Notes: generated by a model from the sequence alone, not told the origin. A stretch of DNA of 36,752 bases from Betaproteobacteria bacterium (GCA_028291945.1 JAQGNH010000069.1:1-36752); one strand, 5' to 3'. Positions 17,216-26,209 are shown, counted from the stretch's first letter. Translations and numbers: made by a program.

Positions 17216-17484
17216 TCATCCTCCTCGTATGGAGCCCATGATAACGGACGGCGAGCTGTGCGCCAGATCCAGTCCACGATGAGTGAACCGTCTCGTGCGC
17301 GCTCGAGAGGTCACATGGGACCGCTATGCGGCTGAGATCGTCGGGATCGAGCTCGCGTCGCACCATGCAGCATCGCGGTGCCGAACACTCTACTCAGCGG
17401 CACGCGAGCAGCCGTGATGACCTTGCTCCAACCGCGATCCACGAACTCGAAGAGTCCGCTCGGCAGTCTCCGCTGCTCAACCCA
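17216..17484. other. Non-coding or decayed stretch
   Basis: Between the amidohydrolase start and the hydrolase remnant. Short minus-strand frames contain protein-like pieces (for example RGWSKVITAARVPLSRVFGT and ELDPDDLSRIAVP) broken by frame changes, so this may be a decayed gene. I cannot name its family. Confidence 0.3.
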
Positions 17485-17634
17485 TCAGCGAGGCGACGGT
17501 GCCAGCGTCTCCATGAGCCACGAGCTGACGTGAAACAGGAGCACACCACCCGCTCTTGCGCCACCATCCGGCTCGTAGAAAAGTCCGTCGAGCGGTCTCG
17601 TCTTCGTCGGAATCGATACGAGCTCGAGCGGCAT
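17485..17634 (-). pseudogene. Internally deleted alpha/beta hydrolase gene
   Basis: A 49-codon frame starting 16 bp after the Bug stop. It opens PLELVSIPTKTRPLDGLFYE, then PDGGARAGGVLLFH, the usual N-terminus of an alpha/beta hydrolase family of about 270 residues that sits beside Bug genes. Right after VLLFH, where the family continues with the oxyanion-hole region, it jumps to SSWLMETLA and stops, which looks like the genuine C-terminal helix. The catalytic Ser, Asp and His regions are missing. An in-frame internal deletion explains this best; family assignment is from memory of sequence. Confidence 0.55.
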
Positions 17635-17650
17635 CGTGCGTGGTATCGGG

Positions 17651-18616
17651 TCAATCGATCCTGATGTTGTTCTTCTTGATGATCTCCGCAAACCGCACAC
17701 GCTGTTCCTGCAGATAAGGCGCAAAGACTTCAGTGCGGCGGTAATCGACTTCGAGGCCGGCGGCTTCGATCCGCTCGCGCGTCTCCGGCGACTTCATCGC
17801 CTTGTCGATTCCAACGGCGAGGCGTTCGACGATCGGTTTCGGCGTGCCTGCAGGCACCATCACGCCGATCCACGCGGCAGCGTCGAAGCCCGGCAGATTG
17901 GCGCCCGTTGCGAGAGGCTCGATGCCCGGTGCGAGCGCGCTGCCCTTGATCGTCGATATGCCGTAAGCCTTGAGCCGTCCGGATTTGATGTGCGGCATGG
18001 TCCCCGCCATCGTCTCCAGCGCATAAGCGATCTCGCCCGAGATGACGTCGATCAGCGCAGGGGCGCTGCCCTTGTACGGCACATGCGTCACCTGCAGGCC
18101 GGCGCGTCCGTTGAAGATTTCGGCGACGAGGTGCGCCGTCGCACCGGTGCCTGACGAGGCAAAGCTGTACTTGCCGGGACTCGCCTTAATAAGCGCAACG
18201 AACTCCTTGATGTTTGCTGCGGGAAATTTCGCGCCGGTGACAAGGATGTAGGGAGACAGTCCGACATTTGCGACGGGAGCAAGGTCGCGAACAGGGTCGA
18301 ACGGCACCTTCTGAAGAAGTGGATTGATCGTGACCGGACCGCTGGACGCGGCGAGCAGTGTGTAGCCGTCAGGCGTGGCCTTGGCCGCCATATCGGTGCC
18401 GATCATCCCGCCGGCGCCGGGTCGGTTGTCGGCGATCACCTGCTGGCCGAGGATCGTCGACAGCTGCAGCGCGACAACACGTCCGGCAAGATCGGTCGCC
18501 TGTCCCGGAGGCCACGGGATGATGATCCTGATCGGCCGGTTCGGGTAAGTCTGCTGTTGCGCGAAAACCGCGCCGGCGAAGGCGATCCCAGCCACTACTA
18601 AAAAGAAGCGCTTCAT
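17651..18616 (-). CDS. Bug/TctC-family solute-binding protein
   Basis: A 321-residue receptor with signal peptide MKRFFLVVAGIAFAGAVFA. The start has a near-perfect AAGGAGGAG site. The ligand loop reads PWPPGQATD, with Gln-Ala in place of the second Gly and Ser, an uncommon variant. Other marks: ADNRPGAGGMIG, TPDGYT, HVPYKGSAPA, and ATGANLPGFD in place of the usual ESG block. It lies 44 bp downstream of the CMD-family gene and upstream of the deleted hydrolase. Confidence 0.92.
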   Translation of the reverse strand: MKRFFLVVAGIAFAGAVFAQQQTYPNRPIRIIIPWPPGQATDLAGRVVALQLSTILGQQVIADNRPGAGGMIGTDMAAKATPDGYTLLAASSGPVTINPLLQKVPFDPVRDLAPVANVGLSPYILVTGAKFPAANIKEFVALIKASPGKYSFASSGTGATAHLVAEIFNGRAGLQVTHVPYKGSAPALIDVISGEIAYALETMAGTMPHIKSGRLKAYGISTIKGSALAPGIEPLATGANLPGFDAAAWIGVMVPAGTPKPIVERLAVGIDKAMKSPETRERIEAAGLEVDYRRTEVFAPYLQEQRVRFAEIIKKNNIRID

Positions 18617-18660
18617 GACTCCTCCTTAAGGAATTACGTTGCTGCAGCCCTATAGCCCCA

Positions 18661-19092
18661 TTACCTCGATGCAGAACGCCGCGCTTTCTTCGGAGCGCTC
18701 TTCTCAACATCCACCTGGTCGAACACTTCCAACATCGCCCGGCGCGCCTCGGAGCATTTTGGAATGCCACAATACACTGCCGTGTGCAGCAGCGCTTCGG
18801 CGATTTCGGTGCGAGTGAGGCCGTTGCGGAGCGCGGCGCGGATGTGCAGGCGCAGCTCCTGTGGCTGCCCGAGTGCCGTGAGCATGCCGAGGTTCAAAAG
18901 GCTGCGGGACTTGCGCGAAAGGCCTGGACGCGACCAGATCAGCCCCCACGCGGCTTTAGTCGTGAATTCCTCGAAAGGCCACGCGTATTCATTCGACTTT
19001 TGCGTGCGGCGCGCGACATGCTCGGCACCGAGCACTTCGGTGCGGACCCGCAGGCCCTTCTCGAAAAGCGGATCTTTCGATTTCGCCGCCAT
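18661..19092 (-). CDS. Carboxymuconolactone decarboxylase (CMD) family protein
   Basis: A 143-residue all-helical CMD/AhpD-fold protein similar in length to PcaC. It has the family blocks LLNLGMLTALGQPQELRLHI, RAALRNGLTRTEIAEALLHT and AVYCGIPKCSEA. PcaC-like proteins have AVYCG followed by a small hydrophobic stretch; here a second Cys (C113) gives C-x4-C, not the CxxC of AhpD peroxidases, so the protein may be a decarboxylase or a redox variant. The C-terminus is a basic tail. ATG with GGAGTAG upstream. Probably co-transcribed with the Bug gene at 17651. Confidence 0.85.
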   Translation of the reverse strand: MAAKSKDPLFEKGLRVRTEVLGAEHVARRTQKSNEYAWPFEEFTTKAAWGLIWSRPGLSRKSRSLLNLGMLTALGQPQELRLHIRAALRNGLTRTEIAEALLHTAVYCGIPKCSEARRAMLEVFDQVDVEKSAPKKARRSASR

Positions 19093-19170
19093 GACTACTC
19101 CAGATTGTGCTGATACGTATTCAATTCGCGCCTGCTTCGTGCAATAGGGTCTTCATTCACCTTCACCACT

Positions 19171-19219
19171 CACGATTCACGATTCACGATTCACGATTCA
19201 CGATTCACGATTCACGATT
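19171..19219. repeat. Tandem repeat, seven perfect copies of CACGATT
   Basis: The 7-bp unit CACGATT is repeated seven times without error, flanked by degenerate copies (CACTCAC before, CATCATT after). It lies in the 138-bp gap between the CMD gene start and the end of a Bug gene, on the upstream side of the CMD gene. Copy number is likely to vary by slippage. Confidence 0.95.
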
Positions 19220-19230
19220 CATCATTGCGA

Positions 19231-20196
19231 TCAGGTGTCCATGCGTATGTTGCCCTTCTTCACCACCGCATTCCATTTGCTTACTTCGCGCTTCAGCAAC
19301 TCGTGAAACCGCGCGGGCGATACTTCCACGCGTTCGAATCCTTCGCGGACCATCCGCTCTTTCATGTCCGGCAATCCGATGATGCGATCGATTTCGCTGT
19401 TCCACCGCTGCACGATTTGCTTGGGTAGTCCCTTCGGTCCTATCACGCCATACCAGATGGCGGCTTCATAGCCGGGAACCGTCTCTGCGATCGGGGGCAA
19501 CTCGGGAGCGCCGATCGAGCGCTTTGCAGAGGTGACGGCGATCGCGCGCAGGCGCTTCGTGTTGACGTGCGGCATCACCGATGCCACCGCGCCGAAGATC
19601 AGCTGGATCTGGCCGCCGAGCAAATCGTTCATCGCGGGTCCCGTTCCCCGATACGGCACGTGTGTCATGCGGGTGCCAGCAAGCTGGTCGAAAAGCTCCG
19701 TTGACAGGTGAGTGATGCCGCCGGTCCCACTCGATCCATAATTAAGCGCACCCGGTTTCGCTTTCGCATAGGCGATGAGGTCTTTCACGCTCATCACGGG
19801 AACGGACGGGTGTAGTGCGACGACCGTGGCGCTGTCGAAGACCTGTGTGATCGGGGTAATGTCGTTGACTGCATCGTACGGCAGCTTGTAAATAGCGGCG
19901 TTGGTCGCGTAACTCGCAGATATCAGGAGCATGGTGTAACCGTCGGGCGTGGCATTGACCGCGGTTTCCACTCCGACCGTCCCGCCGCCTCCCGCGCGAT
20001 TATCGACGACGACCGATTTTCCGAACGACTCCGTCAGTTTCTGCGCGATCAGGCGCGCTGATGCGTCGGTGCCGCCGCCCGGCGCGAATGGCACGATGAG
20101 GCGCACCGGTCTTGCCGGATACGTCGCAGGCTGTGCCGACACCTGTACCGAAGCCGCGGCTGCCAGAACCGCGAACCCGAGTCTTGCAAAAACCAA
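19231..20196 (-). CDS. Bug/TctC-family solute-binding protein
   Basis: A 321-residue receptor if started at the TTG 20196, which has GGAGGA seven bases upstream and gives a clean signal peptide (VFARLGFAVLAAAASVQVSA). An ATG at 20244 is possible but adds a charged extension and lacks a site. Marks: PFAPGGGTD loop, VDNRAGGGGTVG, TPDGYT, LHPSVPVMS, HVPYRGTGPA, ETVPGYE. It is divergent from the acyl-CoA dehydrogenase, with about 95 bp between the chosen starts. Confidence 0.9.
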   Translation of the reverse strand: MVFARLGFAVLAAAASVQVSAQPATYPARPVRLIVPFAPGGGTDASARLIAQKLTESFGKSVVVDNRAGGGGTVGVETAVNATPDGYTMLLISASYATNAAIYKLPYDAVNDITPITQVFDSATVVALHPSVPVMSVKDLIAYAKAKPGALNYGSSGTGGITHLSTELFDQLAGTRMTHVPYRGTGPAMNDLLGGQIQLIFGAVASVMPHVNTKRLRAIAVTSAKRSIGAPELPPIAETVPGYEAAIWYGVIGPKGLPKQIVQRWNSEIDRIIGLPDMKERMVREGFERVEVSPARFHELLKREVSKWNAVVKKGNIRMDT

Positions 20197-20290
20197 TGTC
20201 GATTCCTCCGATGCCGAGCGCGTCTTCTCGAATCGCGCTTTCATGGGACAATCTTACATCAGTAATCTGCACGAAGAGCCCGGGAAAAGC

Positions 20291-21460
20291 ATGCAGCTGC
20301 GAATGGAGCTGGGAGAGGACTTCCCCGAAATCCGGGAAGCCGTGGCGAAGTTGTGTCAGCCGTTTCAGGGTGAGTACTGGCGCAAGCTCGAGGACGGCCG
20401 CGAATATCCGAGCGAGTTCGTCAGCGCGCTCACCAAGGCAGGGTATCTTGCGGCGCTCATACCGGAACAGTACGGAGGTGCCGAGCTGCCGCTGCGCGCC
20501 GCCACGGTCATCCTTGAAACGATACACAAGTCCGGTTGCAACGCGGGCGCGTGCCACGCGCAAATGTACATCATGGGAACACTGCTGCGTCATGGGAGCG
20601 TCGCGCAGAAAGCACAATATCTTCCTAAGATCGCGAGCGGTGAACTGCGCCTGCAGGCTTTCGGCGTGACGGAACCGACCACGGGATCGGACACGACAGG
20701 ACTTCGCACGCGCGCGGTAAAGCAAGGCGATCGCTATGTGATCAATGGACAAAAAGTTTGGACGAGCCGCGCGCTCTATTCCGATCTCATGCTGCTGCTC
20801 GCGCGGACCACGCCGATCGATGAGGTGAAAAAGCGCAGCGAAGGCCTGTCGGTGTTCCTTGTGGATTTGCGCGATGCGAAGTCGAAAGGGCTCACCATCA
20901 AACCGCTCGAAGCGATGGTGAACCACAACGCCACCGAAGTGTTCTTCGAGAACGTGCCGGTGCCGGCGAGCGCGCTGATCGGTGAAGAAGGCCAGGGCTT
21001 CCGCTACATCCTCGATGGCATGAACGCCGAACGTATTCTGATTGCCTCCGAAGCCCTGGGCGATGCGCGCTACTTCATTTCACGCGCCGCCGAGTACTCG
21101 AAGGAACGCGTCGTGTTCGGTAAGCCGATCGGCCAGAACCAGGGCATACAGTTTCCCATCGCGCAGGCGCATGCCGACACCGAAGCCGCTGACTTGATGG
21201 TGAGAAAGGCCGCGTGCCTCTTCGACAGCAAGCTTGCCTGCGGGCCGGAAGCGAATCTCGCGAAGCTGCTCGCATCCGACGCCTCGTGGAAGGCCGGCGA
21301 AGCATGCCTGCAGACGTTCGGCGGGTTTGGATTCGCCCGCGAGTACGACGTCGAGCGCAAATGGCGGGAGACGCGGCTGTTCAGGACCGCGCCGGTGTCG
21401 ACCAATATGGTGCTCGCCTACATCGGCCAGCACGTGCTGGGCATGCCGCGGTCGTATTGA
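20291..21460 (+). CDS. Acyl-CoA dehydrogenase family protein
   Basis: A 389-residue flavoprotein that should introduce a 2,3-double bond into an acyl-CoA. Marks: YPSEFVSALTKAGYLAALIP, the flavin-binding FGVTEPTTGSD (124-134) and VINGQKVWTSR, then FGGFGFAREYDVER (343-356). The catalytic Glu of medium-chain enzymes (in YEGT near the C-terminus) is replaced here by TAPVST; E247 in NAERI matches the position used by isovaleryl-CoA dehydrogenase. I chose ATG 20291; ATGs at 20243 and 20303 are in frame. It heads a forward cluster with a CoA-transferase and an HMG-CoA lyase-like gene. Confidence 0.9.
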   Translation: MQLRMELGEDFPEIREAVAKLCQPFQGEYWRKLEDGREYPSEFVSALTKAGYLAALIPEQYGGAELPLRAATVILETIHKSGCNAGACHAQMYIMGTLLRHGSVAQKAQYLPKIASGELRLQAFGVTEPTTGSDTTGLRTRAVKQGDRYVINGQKVWTSRALYSDLMLLLARTTPIDEVKKRSEGLSVFLVDLRDAKSKGLTIKPLEAMVNHNATEVFFENVPVPASALIGEEGQGFRYILDGMNAERILIASEALGDARYFISRAAEYSKERVVFGKPIGQNQGIQFPIAQAHADTEAADLMVRKAACLFDSKLACGPEANLAKLLASDASWKAGEACLQTFGGFGFAREYDVERKWRETRLFRTAPVSTNMVLAYIGQHVLGMPRSY

Positions 21461-21471
21461 ACGAAGCCAAA

Positions 21472-21666
21472 AGCAGAAGAAGGACGCAAAGGAAAACCCA
21501 GGGACGCAATGGGGACCGGAACAACTGTCAAGAATTTCGACATGTTCTTAAAAGCTATGCGTGGCATGCGAACGCACTGCAACGGCTGCTTAGCGAATCT
21601 CCCGCGGCGTTGATTTTGGATTCCATGGCGTCCTTGCTCTTTCCTTGGCGTCCTTTACTTTCTGCT
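21472..21666. repeat. Imperfect inverted-repeat element between ACD and CoA-transferase genes
   Basis: The left arm (21472-21512) and the reverse complement of the right arm (21623-21666) share AGCAGAA, AGGACGC, AAGGAAA, GGACGC and ATGG in the same order over about 42 bp, around a loop of about 110 bp. Next to the right arm, TTTCTGCTGTTT is directly repeated. The layout resembles a small non-autonomous mobile element. Nothing coding was recognised in the 294-bp gap. Confidence 0.6.
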
Positions 21667-21754
21667 GTTTGCAAGTTTTCTGCTGTTTATGAGACTTTCC
21701 CTCATCGTTCCAGAGAAGCAGAAGTAAAGGGCTGTTCGTGAGAGCTTCTTCGAC

Positions 21755-22912
21755 ATGAGTCCACCGGAAGACAAGAACGCACTGCCGTTGGCCAATCTCG
21801 TCGTGGTCGAGCTCGGGCACAGCGTGGCCGCACCCTTCGCCGGTCAGATCCTCGGCGATCTCGGCGCGAAGGTCGTCAAAATCGAGAAGAGCGACGGCGG
21901 AGACGACGCCCGCACGTGGGGTCCGCATTTCCTCGACGACACCTCGACCACATTCCTGTGCCTTAACCGCAACAAATACTCGGTTCGCATGAACTTGCGC
22001 GATCCGGCGCAAGTTGAACGGCTGCGGAAATTCATTACCACGCGCGCCGACGTGGTGGTGCAGAACCTGCGGCCCGGCAGCGTCGAGAAACTGGGGCTCG
22101 ACAGCGCATCGCTGCGCGCACTCAACGAGCGGCTCATCTACTGCAACCTCGGCGCCTTCGGCAAGAAGGGACCGCTGTCGCATCTGCCCGGCTACGACCC
22201 GATCATGCAGGCCTACGGCGGCATCATGAGCGTGACGGGAGAGGAAGGACGGCCGCCCGTGCGGGTGGGCGTGTCGCTCGTCGACATGGGCACCGGGATG
22301 TGGGCGGTGATCGGAATACTCTCGGCGCTGCAACAGCGGAACCTGAACGGCCGCGGATGCGAAGTCGACGTGTCGCTCTATGAATCCGCGCTCGCGTGGA
22401 TGACCGTGCCGGTCGCGAGCTATACCGCGTCGGGCGAGCTGCCGGTTCGGCTCGGGTCCGGCGCTGTGATCACCGCGCCTTACGGCGCTTATCGCACACG
22501 GGATGGTCACATGATCATTGCGGCCGGCAATCAGGCGCTCTTTGCGAAGCTGAGCCACGCGCTGGGACACCGCGAGTGGGTCGACGATGCACGGTTTCGC
22601 ACCAACGAAGATCGCCTGAAGAACAAGCAGCACCTGGAAACGCTGATCGAAACCGAACTGGCTGCGAAGCCAACGCTCGCGTGGGTCAGTCTGCTCGAAG
22701 ACGCCGGCGTGCCCTGCGGACCGATACAGGATGTGAGCCAGGTCCTGACCGCACCGCAAACCGAAGCGCTCGGGATCCTTCAGGAGACTTCGCACGATGC
22801 GCTGCGGCTGGTCGGACTGCCGATTTCGTTCGACGGCGCGAGGCCCGGCCTGAGGCTGCCTCCGGCGCAGTTCGGCGAGCACACCGACGAGATACTTGGA
22901 CGAACACCTTGA
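21755..22912 (+). CDS. Family III (CaiB/BaiF) CoA-transferase
   Basis: A 385-residue family III CoA-transferase that moves CoA between carboxylic acids through an aspartyl intermediate. N-terminal Rossmann block VVVELGHSVAAPFAGQILGD then LGAKVVKIE; NRNKYSVRMNL; catalytic Asp D177 in VGVSLVDMGTG, corresponding to Asp169 of formyl-CoA transferase; GRGCEVDVSLYESALAW. It probably activates the acid that the neighbouring dehydrogenase oxidises and the lyase cleaves. It is followed by the HMG-CoA lyase-like gene after 76 bp. Confidence 0.92.
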   Translation: MSPPEDKNALPLANLVVVELGHSVAAPFAGQILGDLGAKVVKIEKSDGGDDARTWGPHFLDDTSTTFLCLNRNKYSVRMNLRDPAQVERLRKFITTRADVVVQNLRPGSVEKLGLDSASLRALNERLIYCNLGAFGKKGPLSHLPGYDPIMQAYGGIMSVTGEEGRPPVRVGVSLVDMGTGMWAVIGILSALQQRNLNGRGCEVDVSLYESALAWMTVPVASYTASGELPVRLGSGAVITAPYGAYRTRDGHMIIAAGNQALFAKLSHALGHREWVDDARFRTNEDRLKNKQHLETLIETELAAKPTLAWVSLLEDAGVPCGPIQDVSQVLTAPQTEALGILQETSHDALRLVGLPISFDGARPGLRLPPAQFGEHTDEILGRTP

Positions 22913-22988
22913 TCGCCCGACGCATGGACAAACACGTGGGGATGGTCATGAACTGTTCGAAAGCGATCAACTAACAGAGGAATCAGCC

Positions 22989-23918
22989 ATGGTCGACGTG
23001 CACGTACACGAAGTCGGCACCCGGGACGGACTTCAGAGCGTTCCGTTTTTCGTCCCCACCGAGATGAAGAAGGCGTGGTGCACCGGTGAAGCCGAAGCCG
23101 GCGTCCACGAGATCGAAGTGTGCTCGTTCGTGCCGGTCAAGCTGCTGCCGCAGTTCGCTGACGCCGCCGAAGTGGTGGCGCACGCGCTGACGCTTGAAGG
23201 CTTGACGGTCGCGGCCCTCGCACCAAACCTCAAAGGCGCCGAGCGCGCGATGCAGCTCGGCGTGCACAAGATCAACTATGTGCTGTCAGTGAGCGAGAGC
23301 CACAATCGGGCGAACGTTCGCCGCTCGACGGACGAATCGATCGAAGACTTCGTTAGAATCGTCGAGAGTGCGCGGGGCCGACCCGAAGGACAGCGACCGA
23401 TCATCGTCGCCGGTCTCGCGACCGCGCTCGGCTGCACCATCGAAGGCAACGTTTCGGAAGATCGCGTGCGGCAGATCGCAGTTCGCGTGGCCGCTGCGGG
23501 TGCAGATGAGCTGATCGTGGCAGACACCGTCGGCTATGGAAATCCCGCGGCGGTGCGGCGGCTCTTTCGCGCGATCAAAAGCGACGTCGGGGAGATCCCG
23601 ATCAAAGCGCACTTTCACGATACGCGCGGGCTCGGGCTTGCGAACGTTCTGGCTGCGCTGGACGCCGACGTGCGTGCGTTCGATGCATCGCTCGGTGGGC
23701 TCGGAGGCTGTCCTTACGCGCCGGGCGCGAGCGGGAACATCTGTACCGAGGACCTCGTGTTCATGCTGGAGGCAATGGGACTCAAGACGGGTATCGATAT
23801 CCAGAAGCTGATTGCGGTCAGGCAGCAGGTGCAGCAGGCGCTCACAGATCAACCGTTTCACGGCACGATTGCCAAAGCGGGCCTGCCGAGGGGCTTTGCG
23901 CTCGCGCACGCTGCCTGA
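22989..23918 (+). CDS. Hydroxymethylglutaryl-CoA lyase family protein
   Basis: A 309-residue TIM-barrel lyase of the HMGL type, cleaving a 3-hydroxy-3-methyl-acyl-CoA to acetyl-CoA or a related product plus a keto compound. VGTRDGLQ carries R12, D13 and Q16; KAHFHDTRG carries the metal ligands H208 and H210; GGCPYAPGASGN carries the catalytic-loop C241 and N250. All key residues of the family are present. The ATG at 22989 has AGAGGAA upstream; a longer in-frame start at 22896 would overlap the CoA-transferase. Last gene of the forward cluster, converging with a Bug gene. Confidence 0.92.
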   Translation: MVDVHVHEVGTRDGLQSVPFFVPTEMKKAWCTGEAEAGVHEIEVCSFVPVKLLPQFADAAEVVAHALTLEGLTVAALAPNLKGAERAMQLGVHKINYVLSVSESHNRANVRRSTDESIEDFVRIVESARGRPEGQRPIIVAGLATALGCTIEGNVSEDRVRQIAVRVAAAGADELIVADTVGYGNPAAVRRLFRAIKSDVGEIPIKAHFHDTRGLGLANVLAALDADVRAFDASLGGLGGCPYAPGASGNICTEDLVFMLEAMGLKTGIDIQKLIAVRQQVQQALTDQPFHGTIAKAGLPRGFALAHAA

Positions 23919-23927
23919 CGCGCTGCC

Positions 23928-24917
23928 TCAATTCAGCTTGATGCCCTGCCTCTGGATGATCTCGCCCCAGCGCTTGCGTTCCGCAGCGAGATAGACCCGG
24001 AACTGTTCGGCAGTTCCGCCGACGACGACAACACCGAGATCGGACATCTGCTTCTTGTAGTCGGCATCGGCCAACGCGAGGTTTATCGCGCGGTTCAGCG
24101 TCGCCACCGTGGAAGCGCTCGTCGACGCCGGTACTAGAACGCCGTGAGCGACGCCGACCTCGAACCCAGGCATGCCGCTCTCGCCGAACGTCGGAAGGTC
24201 GGGCAGTGCCGGCGAACGCGTGCGGCTCGCAATCGCGAGACCCTTGATCCGCCCGCTGCGTATATGTCCGATCGAAGTCGCGGTGCTGTCGAAGAGCATG
24301 TGGATCTCGGTGCCGCCCATCAAGGCCGTCAATGCCGGTGCCGCACCGCGGTAGGGAACGTGGGCAATGTCGATTGCCGCCGTGCTTTTCAGGAGCTCCC
24401 CCGCAAGATGCAGCGAGGTACCTGAACCGCCCGAGCCAAAGTTGAGAGTACCTGGACGCGCTTTCGCCATTGTCACGAGCTCTGCGACGGTGGACGCGGG
24501 AAACGAGGGATGGACGAGCAGCGTGCGAGACGTGTTTGCAACGAGCGCAACAGGCGCAAAATCGCGCACCGGATCGAACCCGACCTTCTGATAGAGAAAT
24601 GGATTCACCGAAAATATCGGATCGGAGGCAAAGAAAATCGTATAGCCATCGCCCGGAGCTTTCGCGACCGTGGTTGCCGCGATGTTACCGCCGGCGCCTG
24701 CGACGTTCTCCACGATCACGTTCTGCTTCAGAATTGCCTGCAGCCGCTCGGCCAGCCAGCGTGCCGTCAGATCACCGCCGCCTCCTGCGGGCATCGCAGC
24801 AATCATGCGCATGGGCTTTGCCGGAAACTCCTGCGCGCCATTGCTCGATGCTACTGCGGCCAACCCGCACGCAGTCAACAAAGCACAAACACGGTATAGC
24901 CTCTGCCGGTGACGCAT
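23928..24917 (-). CDS. Bug/TctC-family solute-binding protein
   Basis: A 329-residue receptor; start at 24917 with a strong GGAGGAGG site and a signal peptide ending around NGA. The ligand loop is AMPAGGGGD (D49), followed by VENVAGAGGNIA, APGDGYT, LVHPSFPAST, HVPYRGAAPA and FGESGMPGFE. Its stop is 9 bp from the stop of the convergent lyase gene; the alpha/beta hydrolase is upstream on the same strand, with 136 bp between them. Confidence 0.92.
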   Translation of the reverse strand: MRHRQRLYRVCALLTACGLAAVASSNGAQEFPAKPMRMIAAMPAGGGGDLTARWLAERLQAILKQNVIVENVAGAGGNIAATTVAKAPGDGYTIFFASDPIFSVNPFLYQKVGFDPVRDFAPVALVANTSRTLLVHPSFPASTVAELVTMAKARPGTLNFGSGGSGTSLHLAGELLKSTAAIDIAHVPYRGAAPALTALMGGTEIHMLFDSTATSIGHIRSGRIKGLAIASRTRSPALPDLPTFGESGMPGFEVGVAHGVLVPASTSASTVATLNRAINLALADADYKKQMSDLGVVVVGGTAEQFRVYLAAERKRWGEIIQRQGIKLN

Positions 24918-25053
24918 CTTGCCTCCTCCATTTTTTTCGTTCGATGGCAACACATCAAGCCTGCCCATCGTGCGGGTCTTCACCGATAAAGTGCTGCGTG
25001 CGCGTGCCCCGCGCGTCGCGTATTTGAGTGCGAAGACTTCGTGCTCGCATGGC

Positions 25054-25872
25054 TCATGTCGAGGTGCGCTTTTCATGCGTGTTGATGAATTTCAGGAGCG
25101 CTCCCGCACAGCGCTCGGGCACGGCGTCGACGATGTTGTGCTGCAGCCCCTCGTAGACGACGAACTCGCAACGCGGTATCTGCCGCAGCGCCTCGTATTG
25201 CTCGAGGGCAATGTGCGGGTCGGCGCCGGGCACGACGGCAAGCGTGGGCTGCGTGATTTCGTGCAGCCGACCGCTCTGATCGACTTCGCGCATCATCGGA
25301 ATGAACCGGAAGAGGAACTCCACATTCGTCCGACTCGCTTCATCGAGGAACCATTTGACGAAGCCCGGATCAGTTCCTGCAGGAAAACGCTCATCAATCG
25401 TGCTCTCCAGAAAAGCGCGCAGTCCCGCTGATCTGATCCGGGCAATCCAGGTGTCGTGATCGATGTTCGTATGGCGCTTGAGCCCGGGCGGCGTGGCAAA
25501 ACACGCGAGGGTCGTCACTCTCTCCGGATAATTTAACGCAGTCTGCAAAGCGATGATGCCGCCGACCGACGCACCGGCGATGTGAAACGCACTGCACTGC
25601 ACGTGGTCGGCAAGCTCCATAACGTCCCGAACCAGGCGCCCGAGCGTCAGATTCCCAGCATCAGGAACGTCGCTCCTGCCGTGTCCCCGCATGTCCGGGC
25701 GCACCACCCGGAAATGACGTGACAGGATTGGAATCCAGCGATAGGCACGCTGATGGTCTCCCATTACGGCGTGCAGCAGAATAACAGTGGGCGGTGTCTT
25801 CCATGGATCGGTGAAATCGTCGAGCGCATACCGCAGCGTCACACCGTCGCTTGTATTGAATTGTTTCATCAT
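25054..25872 (-). CDS. Alpha/beta hydrolase
   Basis: A 272-residue alpha/beta-fold hydrolase similar to 3-oxoadipate enol-lactonases and C-C bond hydrolases. HAVMGD forms the oxyanion hole region; RPDMRGHGRSD is the usual loop; the nucleophile elbow is GASVGG (S102); the acid is probably D218 in VPGADPHI and the base H245 in GLQHNIV. No signal peptide, so cytosolic. No strong ribosome binding site precedes the tandem ATG start. It lies upstream of a Bug gene on the same strand, matching the recurring hydrolase-plus-receptor theme. Confidence 0.88.
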   Translation of the reverse strand: MMKQFNTSDGVTLRYALDDFTDPWKTPPTVILLHAVMGDHQRAYRWIPILSRHFRVVRPDMRGHGRSDVPDAGNLTLGRLVRDVMELADHVQCSAFHIAGASVGGIIALQTALNYPERVTTLACFATPPGLKRHTNIDHDTWIARIRSAGLRAFLESTIDERFPAGTDPGFVKWFLDEASRTNVEFLFRFIPMMREVDQSGRLHEITQPTLAVVPGADPHIALEQYEALRQIPRCEFVVYEGLQHNIVDAVPERCAGALLKFINTHEKRTST

Positions 25873-26209
25873 ATGGATCAGGCTGAATTCGGTCGTCTAC
25901 CAGTGTCCGTTCTTCTTGCGAACCCGGACCTCGACGTACTTGGTTGAGCTACAGAGGGACACTTGAAGCGTTACCAGTAGCCATTTTTCCAGCCGTCGGA
26001 CATAGCTGTATACGTTTACAGCAGGGCTCGACCTGTCGGAGCGACAAGCCGCAATTCTGGCGGATCATATGACTAGGATGCTGGGTGCGCTTATGCAGCT
26101 CCATAGCCCCGCATCTCAGCCTTTGGTCGTATAGGCGCGCCGGCTCGCCATCGACATAATCTTTATCGGGCCGGCTACTCCTCCGTCGGCCCCGTCTCCC
26201 AGGACGATT
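25873..26209. other. Intergenic stretch at the left edge of the accessory patch
   Basis: No frame here looks like a recognisable protein on either strand. Base composition falls towards the right. It ends at the terminator hairpin at 26210, so a plus-strand transcript might run through it, but I found no promoter. Confidence 0.4.

Noticed and set aside
19171-19219. CRISPR-like array
   Set aside because: The unit is 7 bp with no spacers, so it is a simple tandem repeat.
19107-19382. Small plus-strand frame with repeated HDSRFTI peptide
   Set aside because: It is only the translation of the CACGATT tandem repeat.
21590-22882. Long minus-strand frame over the CoA-transferase
   Set aside because: Low-complexity composition and no ribosome binding site; the plus strand carries all family motifs.
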